Assembly: GCA_017311315.1 (NCBI GenBank)
Contig: CM029631.1
Coordinates: 11,255,910-11,319,909, forward strand
Length of the DNA stretch: 64,000 nucleotides
From: Dendrocalamus latiflorus
Taxonomy: Eukaryota; Streptophyta; Magnoliopsida; Poales; Poaceae
Direction: 5' to 3'
The notes beneath the pieces were generated by a model, which had not been told where the DNA came from, made no database searches, and was given only the letters and a program-made list of their open reading frames with translations. Every line of letters starts with the position of its first letter. Position 1 is the first letter of the stretch. Below, in pieces: positions 32,943 through 43,839 of the stretch. A program made the position numbers and the translations under genes.

Positions 32943-34039
32943 TTCTTTGCAAGTGAAATATCAAGACAAGTAGGCCGGCCTGTCCTTGCAAAGAAAATCA
33001 ATCTCAAGGGGAAATTAATTTGTACTGTATGGGAATGTGGATGGAGTGAATATCCCGTAGTACAAAGCCCAAAAAAGAAGGAAAAGTGTGGGCAATCATG
33101 CAAAGGGGTCATGAAAAGATGGACAGCAATTTCATCCTTCAAGCAAGAGGCAATCATTCAGTTGTAGTACCACTGATCTCTTTGTAGACATATCTTGCAA
33201 GCAAGCATTAATGGTCCATTGTCTTAGGACATGAAAACTCATTTCGTATTTCTTTTCCCCTCTTTTTGTTCCTTAATCAACAAGACTAATCATATCCCTG
33301 TCATGTTACTATGATATTTCCATCACCATTATTGTTGACAAGATCACAATGAATCACAACCACTGATGAGAAGTATCAGTATCCCACATTCTCACCTAGA
33401 TAAGGTTGTTCACACACATATTGCAATAAATTGAGAATGTTCATGTCCGTAGAGAAACTAAATTACAAGAGGTGCAATAAGATTGGATGTGTGAAAGGAG
33501 AGATTGGAGTCGAGAGAAGCCAAAAAAAAAATCATGTAGCAAAATCTCTGGATCTGCTTCTTGATTGATGAAATTTGCTGCTTCTGTTGCATTCACGTGC
33601 AAGTATTGAAAGCAAATGAAAGTATACCCCCAACAGGCATTGGAACAAAGATATTAAGGATAATGGAAATTAGTCATGTTACAACTATAGCTAGAAACCC
33701 CCTCCCTCTACATGATATCTAGAACTAAAAAATACACAAGGCTATAAGGAGAACTACTTGGACAATCAGTTTCCATTTCCTTCTTGCAGATCTTCTGCCA
33801 GGAAGCAAACCTGCAATTAGGAGGAAGGGTATATAGTTGACTATGAATGCCAATTTAACACATAAGAAAAGAATTTGACAGTAAACACAGGCATGTACCT
33901 GCACAATGGAAAAATGGCAAAGGCTACCTAAAGGGTATAGATCAAATCTCATATATGCAAACTAAGGCACAACCTAGATTCCAATCTCAAAGATCGATTA
34001 AGATGATACCGGCGCTGTGTTCTTATTTCTTAAATATTT
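32941..34039. other. Intergenic or possible 3' part of the first MIR167 primary transcript
   Basis: AT-rich with no protein gene. Because the MIR167 gene reads leftward, part of this may be transcribed. No cleavage/polyadenylation site could be fixed. Confidence 0.35.
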
Positions 34040-34061
34040 GGGGGGGGGGGGGGGGGGGGGG
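34040..34061. repeat. 22-G homopolymer
   Basis: G22 on the + strand, hence C22 on the MIR167 sense strand, about 340 bp downstream of the hairpin. Its length should be treated with caution because sequencing misjudges such runs. Confidence 0.9.
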
Positions 34062-34391
34062 AAGAAAATAAGAGGCAAGGAGAGCTAGCAGAAGGAAGAA
34101 ATAAACTCAAGATCCAAAGAAAACTACCTTACGAATTCCCAAGAAATCCAAATCCGTTCTATGATGAAAGAAAGAAAGAACAAAGCGAAGGTAGAAAAGA
34201 AACAGAAGTGACGGATAGGAACCTTACTTCGTTAATTCCATATAATTAATCAACTTACACAGAAATAAGCATGGCCTGATCGTCAACACGCAGTGACGAG
34301 TTGGATCTCACCTTAAAGATCCCATGCGTTCACTTCAAGAACCTGACGAGATCCGTCGATTTACGAAATTTAGGGTTTTTCGTTGTGCTCC

Positions 34392-34530
34392 CACCAGCTG
34401 ATGAAACTCCAGCATGACCTGATTAATTGATTTATCTTTCCCTCATCCTGTATTCATCGATACAATAATACCAAAGGAGAGAGCTAGATAGATCATCAGA
34501 TCATGCTGGCAGCTTCACCAACTTGTGGTG
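34392..34530 (-). ncRNA. MIR167: MIR167 precursor, locus 1 (miR167h-like arms)
   Basis: The minus strand encodes a hairpin. The mature 5' arm is at 34496-34517, reading TGAAGCTGCCAGCATGATC then TGA, the conserved miR167 sequence. The 3' arm at about 34400-34420 begins AGGTCATGCTGGAGTTTC. The arms pair along their length with a single bulged G and two G:T pairs. The loop is about 75 nt and the stem base is extended by CACCA/TGGTG. miR167 directs cleavage of the auxin response factors ARF6 and ARF8 in the nucleus and cytoplasm after DCL1 processing (established for plants). A TATA box lies about 120 bp upstream. A second MIR167 lies 5.3 kb further upstream on the same strand. Confidence 0.95.
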
Positions 34531-34637
34531 CACCACTGCCCTTCATGGAGGAAGAAGAGGCTTAGGTAGCCACTACCCAGAGAGAGAGAGAGAGAGGGAT
34601 GGGAGTAATTGGAGAAGGGAGCAGCAAGTGCCTGGGA

Positions 34638-34643
34638 TATATA
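34638..34643 (-). promoter_or_regulatory. TATA box of MIR167 locus 1
   Basis: On the minus strand the context is TTCTATATATCCC, about 120 bp before the mature miRNA, predicting a start near 34608 and a short GA-rich leader (34579-34597). It is inferred from sequence only. Confidence 0.6.
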
Positions 34644-34674
34644 GAAGGCCAACCGGTGAGAAACTAGGAATCGC

Positions 34675-34685
34675 TCTCTCTCCCT

Positions 34686-34741
<56 letters not shown>
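34675..34741. repeat. (CT)n/(GA)n microsatellite in the MIR167 promoter
   Basis: About 67 bp of CT, partly as CCCTCT units, lies 32-98 bp upstream of the MIR167 TATA box. On the gene's strand it is a GA repeat, a binding site type for plant GAGA-factor (BBR/BPC) proteins; that function is inference. Confidence 0.9.
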
Positions 34742-34742
<1 letters not shown>

Positions 34743-35411
34743 AGTATTTTCTTGCTTTTTTCGTACGATGTTTGTTACTAGGATAAGCCTTGGGGTTGGA
34801 GGAGAGAGAAGAAGACAGATACTACCAGCTCTGTGAAAATCGCTGCTGCAGTGTAAATGAACTGCTGCCGGACACGAGTTGTATTTACATGCAGTGGATA
34901 TATAGATGGTCCATCTATCTGAGTGTTGCAGAATTTTGTGAGTCACTTTTTGATGAAAATAGAAAAGGTAGATGTTATAGCCACACGCTTACTGCATAAT
35001 TAAATGTGCTGTAAACGTTTTTGGAGTTAAATGGTATCTTTGCTACTAAAATTAAAGCACAGGGGTTAAGTTATTTGGTTGCTTGCGACAAATTCGCGTC
35101 ATACTTTGTCCTAAAATGAAGGATGAAAAAGGGCCACATATAAGTACTTAATTAGTTAATTTGGTTGGTAGACACCTTTTGTTTCATGTCCACGTCCTAA
35201 ATAGAAAGGAAAATTGTATACATATCCCTTTAGTTTAATAATGAGAATGATAAAGAAGGCGGTGGCCGAATATGTAGAGGATAGCAATGTGCTAGTATTC
35301 AATCGTAGAGTTATTGGCTTATTCTTAACAGTCGATGTAACTTATTGTCACATTCCTTACTGTAAAGTTGCTGCCGTTATTACTCGTGAACAGTGTATCT
35401 TATACGAGTGC
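34742..35411. other. Upstream region of MIR167 locus 1, no gene seen
   Basis: Short frames only. It would include distal promoter sequence of the minus-strand MIR167. Confidence 0.4.
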
Positions 35412-35414
35412 TAA

Positions 35415-36228
35415 GGACATTCGTAATGCAGACATAAAAGCTATGTCTATTACTCTCCATGTCACTTAAAAATAACAATAGGTACAACATTCCTAATACA
35501 TAGTTCTACCGGTGGACCCAAATAATAAACGTTAATCTTCTCCCATGCTCTCCCTCGTTCTTACCATCACTAGCGTCTCCCTCCCCCTCCCTCTCTCTCT
35601 CTCTGAAATCTCACCGATCGCCTGACTCGTCTATCCTCACCGATGTCGGTGCCTAGTCCACCCTCACTGCACGCATTGGTCTCCCCTTAGCTTCTTCCTC
35701 TGTCCTTTGCCTGCTTTCTCCCTGATTGGACCGGATCTACGCCGGGAGCACGCAGATCCGACCAGATCTGAGATGACGCTGGTGGATGGCAGCAAGCGGC
35801 AAGGCGAACACGCAGGTGACACGGTGAGCGCTCGTGCCGCAATGGCCTGGCGCGCAAGCGGCTGGGCAAAGGCCATGAACTGGTAGTATGGCACGGGCTC
35901 GACGATGACTGTGGGCGTTGTGTGGAGCAGCTTGATGACCCAGTGTGGAGCTGTGGTGACCCAACAAGCCGGTGTGGCGGTGCAGCAGGCCAGCATAGAG
36001 CGAGGCAACGGCATGGCGTGCCATTGTGGACTAGGGAGAATGTTTAATGCTGCGAGTCCCATAAACCGTGTAGGTAGACACAACTTTTCTTCCCAATGCA
36101 AGTTTTTGATGTGTCCTGTGTGTTGGTTTGTATGAGCAAGCTATGTCTTGTAGTATGAGACATTGATTCATTCTCCCTCTAGTTGGTATGCTATAAACAA
36201 TGTTGATGTAAAAGCATTGTGAGTGCTC
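35415..36228. mobile_element. Tourist-like element carrying a GC-rich insert
   Basis: The left end is GGACATTCGTAATGC and the right end GCATTGTGAGTGCTC, roughly complementary, with TAA on both sides (35412-35414 and 36229-36231). At 814 bp it is longer than most family members. The middle (about 35640-36050) is GC-rich with a 145-codon minus-strand frame of unknown origin, so it may be a captured gene fragment (Pack-type). I do not recognise the frame. Confidence 0.5.
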
Positions 36229-36442
36229 TAATTACTATTTGCAAAAATGTTTCGCGCAATAAAATTATATATACACACACACACACGCTGAAATAGGGTA
36301 CCATGGTGTCTGGGCACCAAAGCCTCTCTGCCTTTGGATTGCTTTTAAATGCATGCAAGTGTAATGATATGTAACATATCAGGATGGAAAATCTTAATCA
36401 TGAATAGAAAATCTCAATCATGGATGGAAAAGTCCTAGACCC

Positions 36443-36705
36443 TGCTCGGTTGGGCTGAAAAGCTGTGGCTTGGCTGAAATTGCACTGTAACGACTGAAAT
36501 TTCACTGTAGCTGAAGGTAACTTATTTGGCGTAATTAAATTTAAAAAAAATTAAAAATAAAAAAATATGCTAGCTCATCACAGACAATACAAACAAATAT
36601 AGACAAAAAAGCTAAAAACCAAAAAATTAGAAAAAAAAAATAAAATTTATGAATAGTAAAAAAATAAGTTAGAAGTCAAAAATTGAAGTCGAAACGAGGG
36701 AAGCC
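36443..36705. repeat. AT-rich MITE family 1, copy C
   Basis: It runs from CTCGGTTGGGCTGAAAAGC through CACTGTAGCTGAAGG and TAATTAAATTTAAAAA to AAGTCGAAACGAGG. The outer CTCGGTT and complementary AACGAGG suggest inverted ends. Confidence 0.6.
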
Positions 36706-37116
36706 TTATCTCAGCCTTTGGTAACCCTGTGCGTCTTTCTCAGCGCACCATCTAACCAACGTTTGTACGCACGTACGGATTAGCTCGTGTAAGGAACCTG
36801 ATATTTCATAAAGGGATCATGGCGGGTGTGTGAGATATTTTCTCTAACAGGAATGGCTGAGAGTGGAGAGAACTTTCTATTATTATGTAGTGGGCTTTAT
36901 TTGAAAACAAGATCTTTGATTTCTTTTGATAAGACCATATTTGACCAGTCGTATGTTGATTTCTTATGATAAGACAATATTTGGCCAGTCGTATGTACAT
37001 GAATAGTGCATTTGACCGTGATATACCTAACATTAATGTTTTAGGAACAAGAGGTAGTAATAGCTATAGCTAGTGTGAGCATTTGCTCATGAATATTGGA
37101 GAAAGAATGTGGACAA

Positions 37117-37364
37117 GGACAAATGAGAGGAAAAAACTTCATAATAAAGTAAAAATTATCTTTATTTATTCGCCTATGTTTTGAAATGAAGGGGGGTAAA
37201 CTCAGGGTTTGGGTAACCGCTATCTAATGGTTCTTCCCAGGACAAATGAGAGGAAAAAACTTTAGAATATAAAGTAAAAAATTCGTTTTATTTATTCGCC
37301 TATGTTTTGAAATGAAGGGAGTAAACTCAGGGTTTGGGTGACCGCTATCTAATGGTTCTTCCTA
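37117..37364. repeat. Tandem duplication, unit about 123 bp
   Basis: GGACAAATGAGAGGAAAAAA starts at 37117 and 37240, and both units contain TTCGCCTATGTTTTG and end CGCTATCTAATGGTTCTTCC. Identity is high. Confidence 0.9.
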
Positions 37365-38010
37365 GAAAACATAAGATCCACACTCATTAACCAAGATTCT
37401 TCAAACAAGAAGAGAAGTTAAACTATTGCAAATTAACTGTAGTAACCTGCGATAACTAACCCATATAGAGCTAAGCTAGCTAGCTGCTAGAACTGATGCT
37501 ACACGAAACCGAATCTTAAGCCACGTGTGCCGCTCATTGACAAATTTATTACTTTTTTGGATTTTCAACAGCTTTAGATTTCTTTCAGCAATCACAGATA
37601 GTTAGATTAATAAAACCATAGTCATAAGAACAGACCAGTTCAACGTCAATTAACATACTGCAATCGTGGTCCCAAATTTAAAGGCGTGAGTGCGAAGTCC
37701 TTTCTATCTTCTGTTCAACTACGATTTGTTAATGCATTTATCGATTCTGTTTATGGGCCTTTTCATGCATTTCGATGTCACTCATTTTTATTAACTGTAA
37801 GCACCCACTTGATTTATACGTACATGTGTATCTTTTATATGTATGCATGTATGTATACGGTGAAATAAAGTGGTGTCTCCGATGGAGACGGCACGGATAC
37901 GGCATGGGATGGTATCTATGCCAAATCTGAATCCGTACGTTCATCTCCTCTTTGATGTGGATGCATGTGAATGCTATGTAGAGTACATGCAATGCAAGTG
38001 AATGAGTGCC
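37365..38010. other. Intergenic, no gene seen
   Basis: Short frames only and a GTATGCATGTATGTAT patch near 37842. Confidence 0.4.
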
Positions 38011-38230
38011 GCTTGATTGGGTTAAAACAAGTTGGTTTCTGGCTAAAATTATGTTGTAACTGATAATAACTTATTTGATGTAATTAAATTAAAAAAATAA
38101 AAAAAAGAAACAGGTTAGCCCATCACGAATACAGAAAAAAAGACCAGCAAAAAAACTTAAAACCAGAAAAAGACAAATTTTAAGAATAATAAAAAATAAA
38201 CTAAAAACTCAAATCAAAATGATAGAGCCT
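38011..38230. repeat. AT-rich MITE family 1, copy D
   Basis: It is collinear with copy C: GCTTGATTGGGTTAAAAC, TTATTTGATGTAATTAAATT, GTTAGCCCATCACG, then an A-rich half ending in a CAAATCAAAATGATAG word. Confidence 0.6.
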
Positions 38231-39699
38231 TAGACATAATACAATTATGTACAAGTGTGTCCACTGCAGGTCGATTTGTTACGGATGGCAAAGAGTGGCA
38301 ATTGCACCCGAGTTCGAGTCTTAAAACCGGCTCAGAATCCCGTCTCCTTTAGTGCATACCAGAGCTTGTAGCAAATTATTTTTTTAAAAAAATACATTAC
38401 TAAGTACAAACAGATGTATAAATATATATCGGAATTTACTCAGTCCTGTTAATTAATAGTTGTAATCTCTTCATAATTTCATTAAAAAAAATTGGTCCAT
38501 CACATCCATGAGAAAATGAGAGCTACATAGATTGGCAGAGCTCGAGATCGAGCTGCAATATTGTACTCCATATAGGCAGCAGGTGATCTCCCAATAAGAA
38601 GCTCGTTGTACACATTTGGCTATTCAGACTTTAGGAAGTGGGATCTGATGTCCGTTGACAAGTATGTAGTACGTACGTACGCTCATGGCAAGGACAAATG
38701 CAGTGTGTAACACATGCATGCAGTGAACCAGTTTTGGAGGCAACAAAGTAAAAATAATTAGTAGAACAGATAGAAAAGAAGATTTGAGAATCCCCCGCAA
38801 GAGGTACTCGGCCATGGCCTTGGCTTTATACACACGGCAATGCCGGTGAACAAACAGCAGTCCGGATCGGTTGTTACGAACCATCCGACGATACAAGGAA
38901 ATACAGATCAGAGTAGGAACGCAAACATCTAGGGAAGTAAACAGAAAAGAAAGATAATTCTATTTACTAATTTAGTGAGAAAGATCAGTATTACTCTGGT
39001 GCCCAACTTGGAACGGGTGCCCAATTGGTAGATCTGGATCTTTTCTTTAACCTAAATAGCTATTCTGCATCTAATGGAGCTAATTATGCACTACATGGAC
39101 AGTTGAACAAACTTTGCCCTGCTACTATTTGCATAGTGCATATGATCTCACCATATATGTAGTTTGGTCCTGTTCTTCTAGGATTTTGGGGCTTTTGGCT
39201 TTTTTTGAAAACTGAAACAAAGACTGATCAAAATCGTGTATACCATTCACATCAACACCTTCTCCTTTGGCCTTCAGCCATAAACAAACCCTCATCAAAT
39301 CATCATGTATTGATTAGTTAAATTTATAGTGGTAAGACTTTTATTAAATAAAAGGATGATCTATTGTCAAAGAGACAGCTGGCTAGCAGGTAGAGCCACT
39401 AAACTATGCTCCATTTCACCGCTCTTACTGTAAGCTCTTACTGTAAATCTATGTATATATACAACTGCATTGGCCCTTGAAGTGATCCCACTAACTACTT
39501 GAAGCAAGCAGAAAAGTTGTAGAAAATAAAGATAAAACACATTCGTTTCCCTTACTGCCCAACCATGCATGCGTGGTCCTCTCAAAGATCATACTTACTC
39601 CAAAGTCAAGTCCTGCATAATTAAAGCTGAGTTAAAGGGGAGCAGATCAACTTAATTATCCTGACGACGCCTTAAACTTCTGCAGATATATATGCCAAA
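38231..39699. other. Intergenic, downstream of MIR167 locus 2
   Basis: There is a 90-codon minus frame at 38624-38896 without a recognisable domain. No gene is called. Part may be transcribed as the 3' portion of the minus-strand MIR167 transcript. Confidence 0.4.
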
Positions 39700-39840
39700 C
39701 ATTGTGAAGAAATGAGGCTGTCAGACATGATCTAACAATAATTCACATATAGAAACATACGTCTGATCCGACCGCTGTATGGCAATATACAGTACTGTCA
39801 ATTAAAGCTAGATCATGCTGGCAGCTTCACTCATTCACAT
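39700..39840 (-). ncRNA. MIR167: MIR167 precursor, locus 2 (miR167a-like arms)
   Basis: On the minus strand the mature miR167 lies at 39809-39829 (TGAAGCTGCCAGCATGATC then TA) on the 5' arm. The 3' arm at about 39710-39731 begins ATCATGTCTGACAGCCTC, the type of passenger seen in the miR167a group. The arms pair with a few mismatches and the loop is about 77 nt. The 3' end of the mature form (CTA) differs from locus 1 (CTGA), so the two loci can be told apart in small-RNA data. The target class is ARF6/ARF8 mRNAs. A TATA box is about 290 bp upstream. Overlapping + strand frames at 39815-40126 are not genes. Confidence 0.95.
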
Positions 39841-40117
39841 GGGCATAGTGCATCACGAATCCAAGATCACCACCCCTCTCTCTCACGAGAAGCCTCAAGA
39901 ATTAGGAGACAAGGTACATGTGAAACGAATTAGGAGACTCGAGAAGAACAACCGAGTCTTCAAAGAAGAAGAAAGAAGAACAGCTCTGTACGCTGATCTT
40001 GAATTCATCCAAGAACACCAGCGCAAGGGAAGGAATACAGAAACAAAAAAGAGTAATAATAATCTAGCTAGGTTCAACCAAGACATCTCGTTTTGTGTCG
40101 AGTGTTGGACGGGCATG

Positions 40118-40125
40118 TATTTATA
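40118..40125 (-). promoter_or_regulatory. TATA box of MIR167 locus 2
   Basis: On the minus strand it reads CTCTATAAATACATG, a strong plant TATA box about 290 bp before the mature miRNA, predicting a start near 40088. Confidence 0.65.
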
Positions 40126-41099
40126 GAGGAAGAGAACATACTACTCCAGATGTGGCGATTGGCGAAGGGCGTGGTGTGAAGCCGGTTAGGGTTTTTCCAC
40201 GGCTGCAGATGCGCGTAGCACAGGTAAAATTAAAAGGCTAGCTAGGGCTGATGCGTGACATGTCTGCGCAGGGGCGAGCGAGTAGCCAGCAGCTAGGGCG
40301 CGGCACGACGCAGAGGCTGGCCGGCCGGCATGCATGCAAGCAAAGGATCGGGCATGCATGCCTGTGTATGGCACGAACGCCTAGGCTAGGCCCTCCTTTT
40401 CTTCTCTTGAAATCTTTTATCGGAACGAGGCGAGGGAGATTAGTTTAGCGGAGAGTAAGTACATGCACTTGAACAGATTCCAACTCAGCTAACGGCATTC
40501 CTGCGCTTTAATTTACCTTGCGTGTCGTAAACACATTTGACGTTTAACCTCGAAGGAAGCGGTGGAGTAGTATCGTGCAATGATTTCCTCCTGTGACCGT
40601 TAGATTCTGGATGGGTGAACAAGATTCCCCCCCCCCCCCCCCCCCAACATTATATATATATATGTATGTATGTAACAGTTGTATAAAAAATATGATCATA
40701 TTTTTAATCACATATATTAGAATTATCTGACAAGTAGTACAACTCTATTCTTCAAATATATTTACATGTATTATATTAGGAATTCTGCTAGTTATTAATT
40801 TCTTAATTCGCTGTCCTACACCTCCATTACCTAGCTCAACCCTATAGAACCTAAACCTAGGGATAGATCCCTAGAACTCAAAAGCAGGTGATGCAACCCC
40901 ACAGCTAGTAGCTAGTACGCGGAAAACTTTTTACAGGCTGAAGCAGGGTGCATGAGATCTGCCTGGCCGGCCAGTTAGCTAGGTTTACCAGTCATGCATA
41001 GCAACAGTAGCATCAGAGGCCTATGATGACTAGTTTATCCTTCCTATGCTCTCATCTTGGACCCTTCCCCCAAAACCTTTCTGTTCGACCATAAGAGAA
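40126..41099. other. Upstream region of MIR167 locus 2, no gene seen
   Basis: It is rich in GCATGCATG and GCTAGCTAG words near 40240-40365. A 19-C run lies at 40627-40645. Confidence 0.4.
40627..40645. repeat. 19-C homopolymer
   Basis: C19 on the + strand, about 540 bp upstream of the predicted MIR167 locus 2 start. Length uncertain by nature. Confidence 0.9.
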
Positions 41100-41189
41100 C
41101 GCCCTGATAATTAGCGACGAATAATTGGCATATATGTAAGAGTTAGATTTTGATTTTGAAAAAGTTAGCAAAATTCAGTGTTAATGTTA

Positions 41190-42900
41190 GTATAACCGAT
41201 TTAACCGATATGTGGAACCGGTCGACCGCTGGGCGTATGCGACCAGACTAATTGTTGTGTGGTGATCTAATCGGAGTTAAGTTGGACGGTACAACCAACA
41301 TTGGAAATATGGTCACACTGGTGTCTAGTTACTAGGTAAGATTTTAAGTCGGTTTGGACCGATCAATGGTTAACGATTTGATTGGTGGGCGGTCCGACCA
41401 CCATTGTGAGAGCGGTCAGATCAGTGGCTGTAGGCCTGTAGCCAAAGAATATTGAGAGGTGTTCTTTAGTGGTTTGAGCGTGTGTGTATGCTATATGAGC
41501 ATTCGGTTGGTTGCGTTGTATTGTATGATTCATTATTTTGACTAATATGTGTTAAGTACATGAAACTTATGCTCGAGATGCTTGTTTGGTTTTTGGTTGT
41601 GCAGGTGACTTATAGAATATTTATGGTCGATGGGAAGCGACTGGGAGTAGAAGGGAGAGTTGAGATCCACGCGGTCGGGTAAGTCTGGGTGAGACTATGT
41701 AGCTCAAGCGGGAAACACATAATGAGTTGGTGCATACAGTGTACCAAGTGATTTGGACCGGTGTAAGTAAAGACGATCCAGAAGAGACCGAAAACGTAAA
41801 GACTTAACGACAAAGTCATTGGGCGCCATGGTCTACATGCCAAAGCATGTGAAAAATGCTTTGATATGAAAATAAAGAAGGAGTCAAAGAAAGGTGTTGG
41901 GAAGCTTCGTCAGGGGTATTTTGATAGTTACCAAATACCGAGTTGAGCCTTCGATAAATCCACGATGCGAGAAAATAAAAATGAGAAGTGGTTTGGATGA
42001 AGGTAAACCGGGATGGCTAAGTGGATCAATTGCTAATAGTTTAGCAGGTTGGGTCTTGTAAATGTTTTAAGAAGTGTGAATGGGTGTATAAAACCAGTGT
42101 TAGTGGGGTTGACGAGTTCCCCCATATACTCAATGGGTTGAGATCCACTAAGATGTTTACGTTATATGAGGGAGGGGACATGAGAGCTAGTGGTAAAGAG
42201 ATTTTGGCTATATTTTAAGTAGTTTATTTTCTTCCTCCCTAAGACTATTTGAGAAATTTTGAGCGAGTAAGGGTGGTGCTTTAGGAGCATCTTGTAACTC
42301 CCTATGTACTTATGAATCACCTACTTTGCTGGTAATAGATTAACTATTTGATCACTTCTTGGTATTTTACTTATTTTTTTGCTTGGTTTTCATGTTCTTG
42401 GGCAAGAAATTTGAAATCGTGATCTAGGTGGCTCTAGCCCGAATCCTTGATCAAATTATCTTACTAGATATGTGGGAGTAGATATGGAAGATATCTTATC
42501 TTAGATCCCCACAAATAAAAAGTAATTTAGTTTTTAGGGTTTTAGGTGTTCTTGAGACTTAGATCGATTTCCTTCAAATTGTTAGAATTAAGTCCAGAAA
42601 CCTCATTTTCTTGCCTTGATCTAGTTTCTAACACCCTAGATAAGATGTGTTCAAAGTTTTAAATCATTTGAAGTTATGGATTCAAAGTTAATTCGATTTT
42701 TTATTTTAAATTTGTGTTGATTTTTAGTTCTTTGAGGGAGAGGTGAGACCGTTTAGCCACATAAAACCTTGGCTGGCTTTGTTTTTTCTTACAGATTTTA
42801 TTGTGGCCGTCTAGGTCTTGATTTTTGTTTTTTTCTTAGTTTTTAAGATCTATGTAGGTGGAGTAATATGATTTTAACTTTTATAACCATTGAAGTGAAA
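41190..42900 (+). mobile_element. Old LTR-retrotransposon-type repeat, copy 2
   Basis: It is collinear with 6950-9790 and strongly diverged. Shared landmarks include ACTAATRTG, CTCGAGATG, GGGAAACAC, CATGTGAAAAATGCTTTGAT, GGGAGTAGATATG and GGTTTTAGGTGTTCTTGAGAC. It lacks the solo LTR and the 73-bp duplication of copy 1, so those arose after the copies separated. No coding domain survives. Confidence 0.45.
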
Positions 42901-42912
42901 TGTTAGTAATAC

Positions 42913-43203
42913 TTGGAAGAAAAATTTAGAAACAATAGTTCATCCTCTGGTGCCATCATCGTTCCTACGCTTTCTGACCTCCTTGGATCCCACCGTCAAT
43001 TCAATTCTGTCTCCTCTTCCGTTAATACTGTTAACTGCATGTCTAATAGCATGCCTGGGCAATCTAAACTTGCAATCGGTGGGCCAAAGAATATATTGTT
43101 TGGCAATAAGATCGCTTTCCTGTATGAAATATTTTCATATGCACAGTTATTGGAAGAAAGGCCCTGCCGACGAGCAGGACCATTATTTGTCAGTGACTGT
43201 TAG
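42913..43203 (+). other. Unrecognised open stretch, 96 codons
   Basis: The open stretch has Ser-rich and hydrophobic parts and follows the repeat. I do not recognise it, there is no promoter evidence, and an overlapping frame (42950-43219) is equally long. It may be retroelement debris. Confidence 0.2.
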
Positions 43204-43700
43204 TAGTGATTTCGCGTAGATAGCACATTAGGGTCTCGCATAAAAAAAACTAACATATGCTACGTTAAAATGTCAACTAGAAACCGGAAGATGCCGAGGA
43301 GGACGCCACCAAGAAGATGAGACAAATTTGTGTGACCATGTTACTATGTGTAGGGTTCATGATCAAAGCTAGGATGGATGTGATGGCTGGCCTTTACCGG
43401 GCATGGCAGTTTTCCGAACTAGACGCATCTGCGGCCAAGCAATTTCACTTTCAGCAGCTAGCGAGCTGTGTTTATGTACGTTCACACATTGCTACGCGCG
43501 CGCTCGCTCATATATACATATCCTAGCTGAAATAGAGCATTTTAGTGTCTAAACACTATGTCTTTGTGTGTTTAGATTGATTTTAGATAGATATATACAT
43601 ACATGTATATAACGGATGTGCTAACGGTTGCTGCCTGGATTCCTGGTGCGGTTAGTGCGTAACTTCATAAGTTATAAATGCTAACTTTTTGTATAAGAAA

Positions 43701-43737
43701 ATAACATTGCAAGTGTAAATAACTTGATGAATTATTG

Positions 43738-43804
<67 letters not shown>

Positions 43805-43839
43805 CATTGCAAGTGTAAATAACTTGATGAATTATTGAT
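43701..43839. repeat. (AT)n run between two 39-bp direct repeats
   Basis: ATAACATTGCAAGTGTAAAT and the bases that follow, through TGAATTATTGAT, occur at 43701-43739 and again at 43801-43839, exactly 100 apart. About 62 bp of AT dinucleotide lies between them. Confidence 0.95.

Noticed and set aside
34515..34946. 143-codon minus frame with an Arg-Glu repeat
   Set aside because: The repeat is the translated GA microsatellite; the region is promoter and leader of MIR167.
38270..38390. tRNA-like A and B box words (TGGCAAAGAGTGG, GAGTTCGAGTC) suggesting a tRNA or SINE
   Set aside because: No cloverleaf can be drawn, spacing is loose and no target duplication was found. A SINE remnant remains possible.
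39815..40126. 103-codon + strand frame
   Set aside because: It overlaps the MIR167 hairpin and its leader on the other strand and is better explained as non-coding.
42913..43219. 96- and 89-codon overlapping frames as a possible small gene
   Set aside because: No domain, no promoter and two competing frames; kept only as a low-confidence feature.
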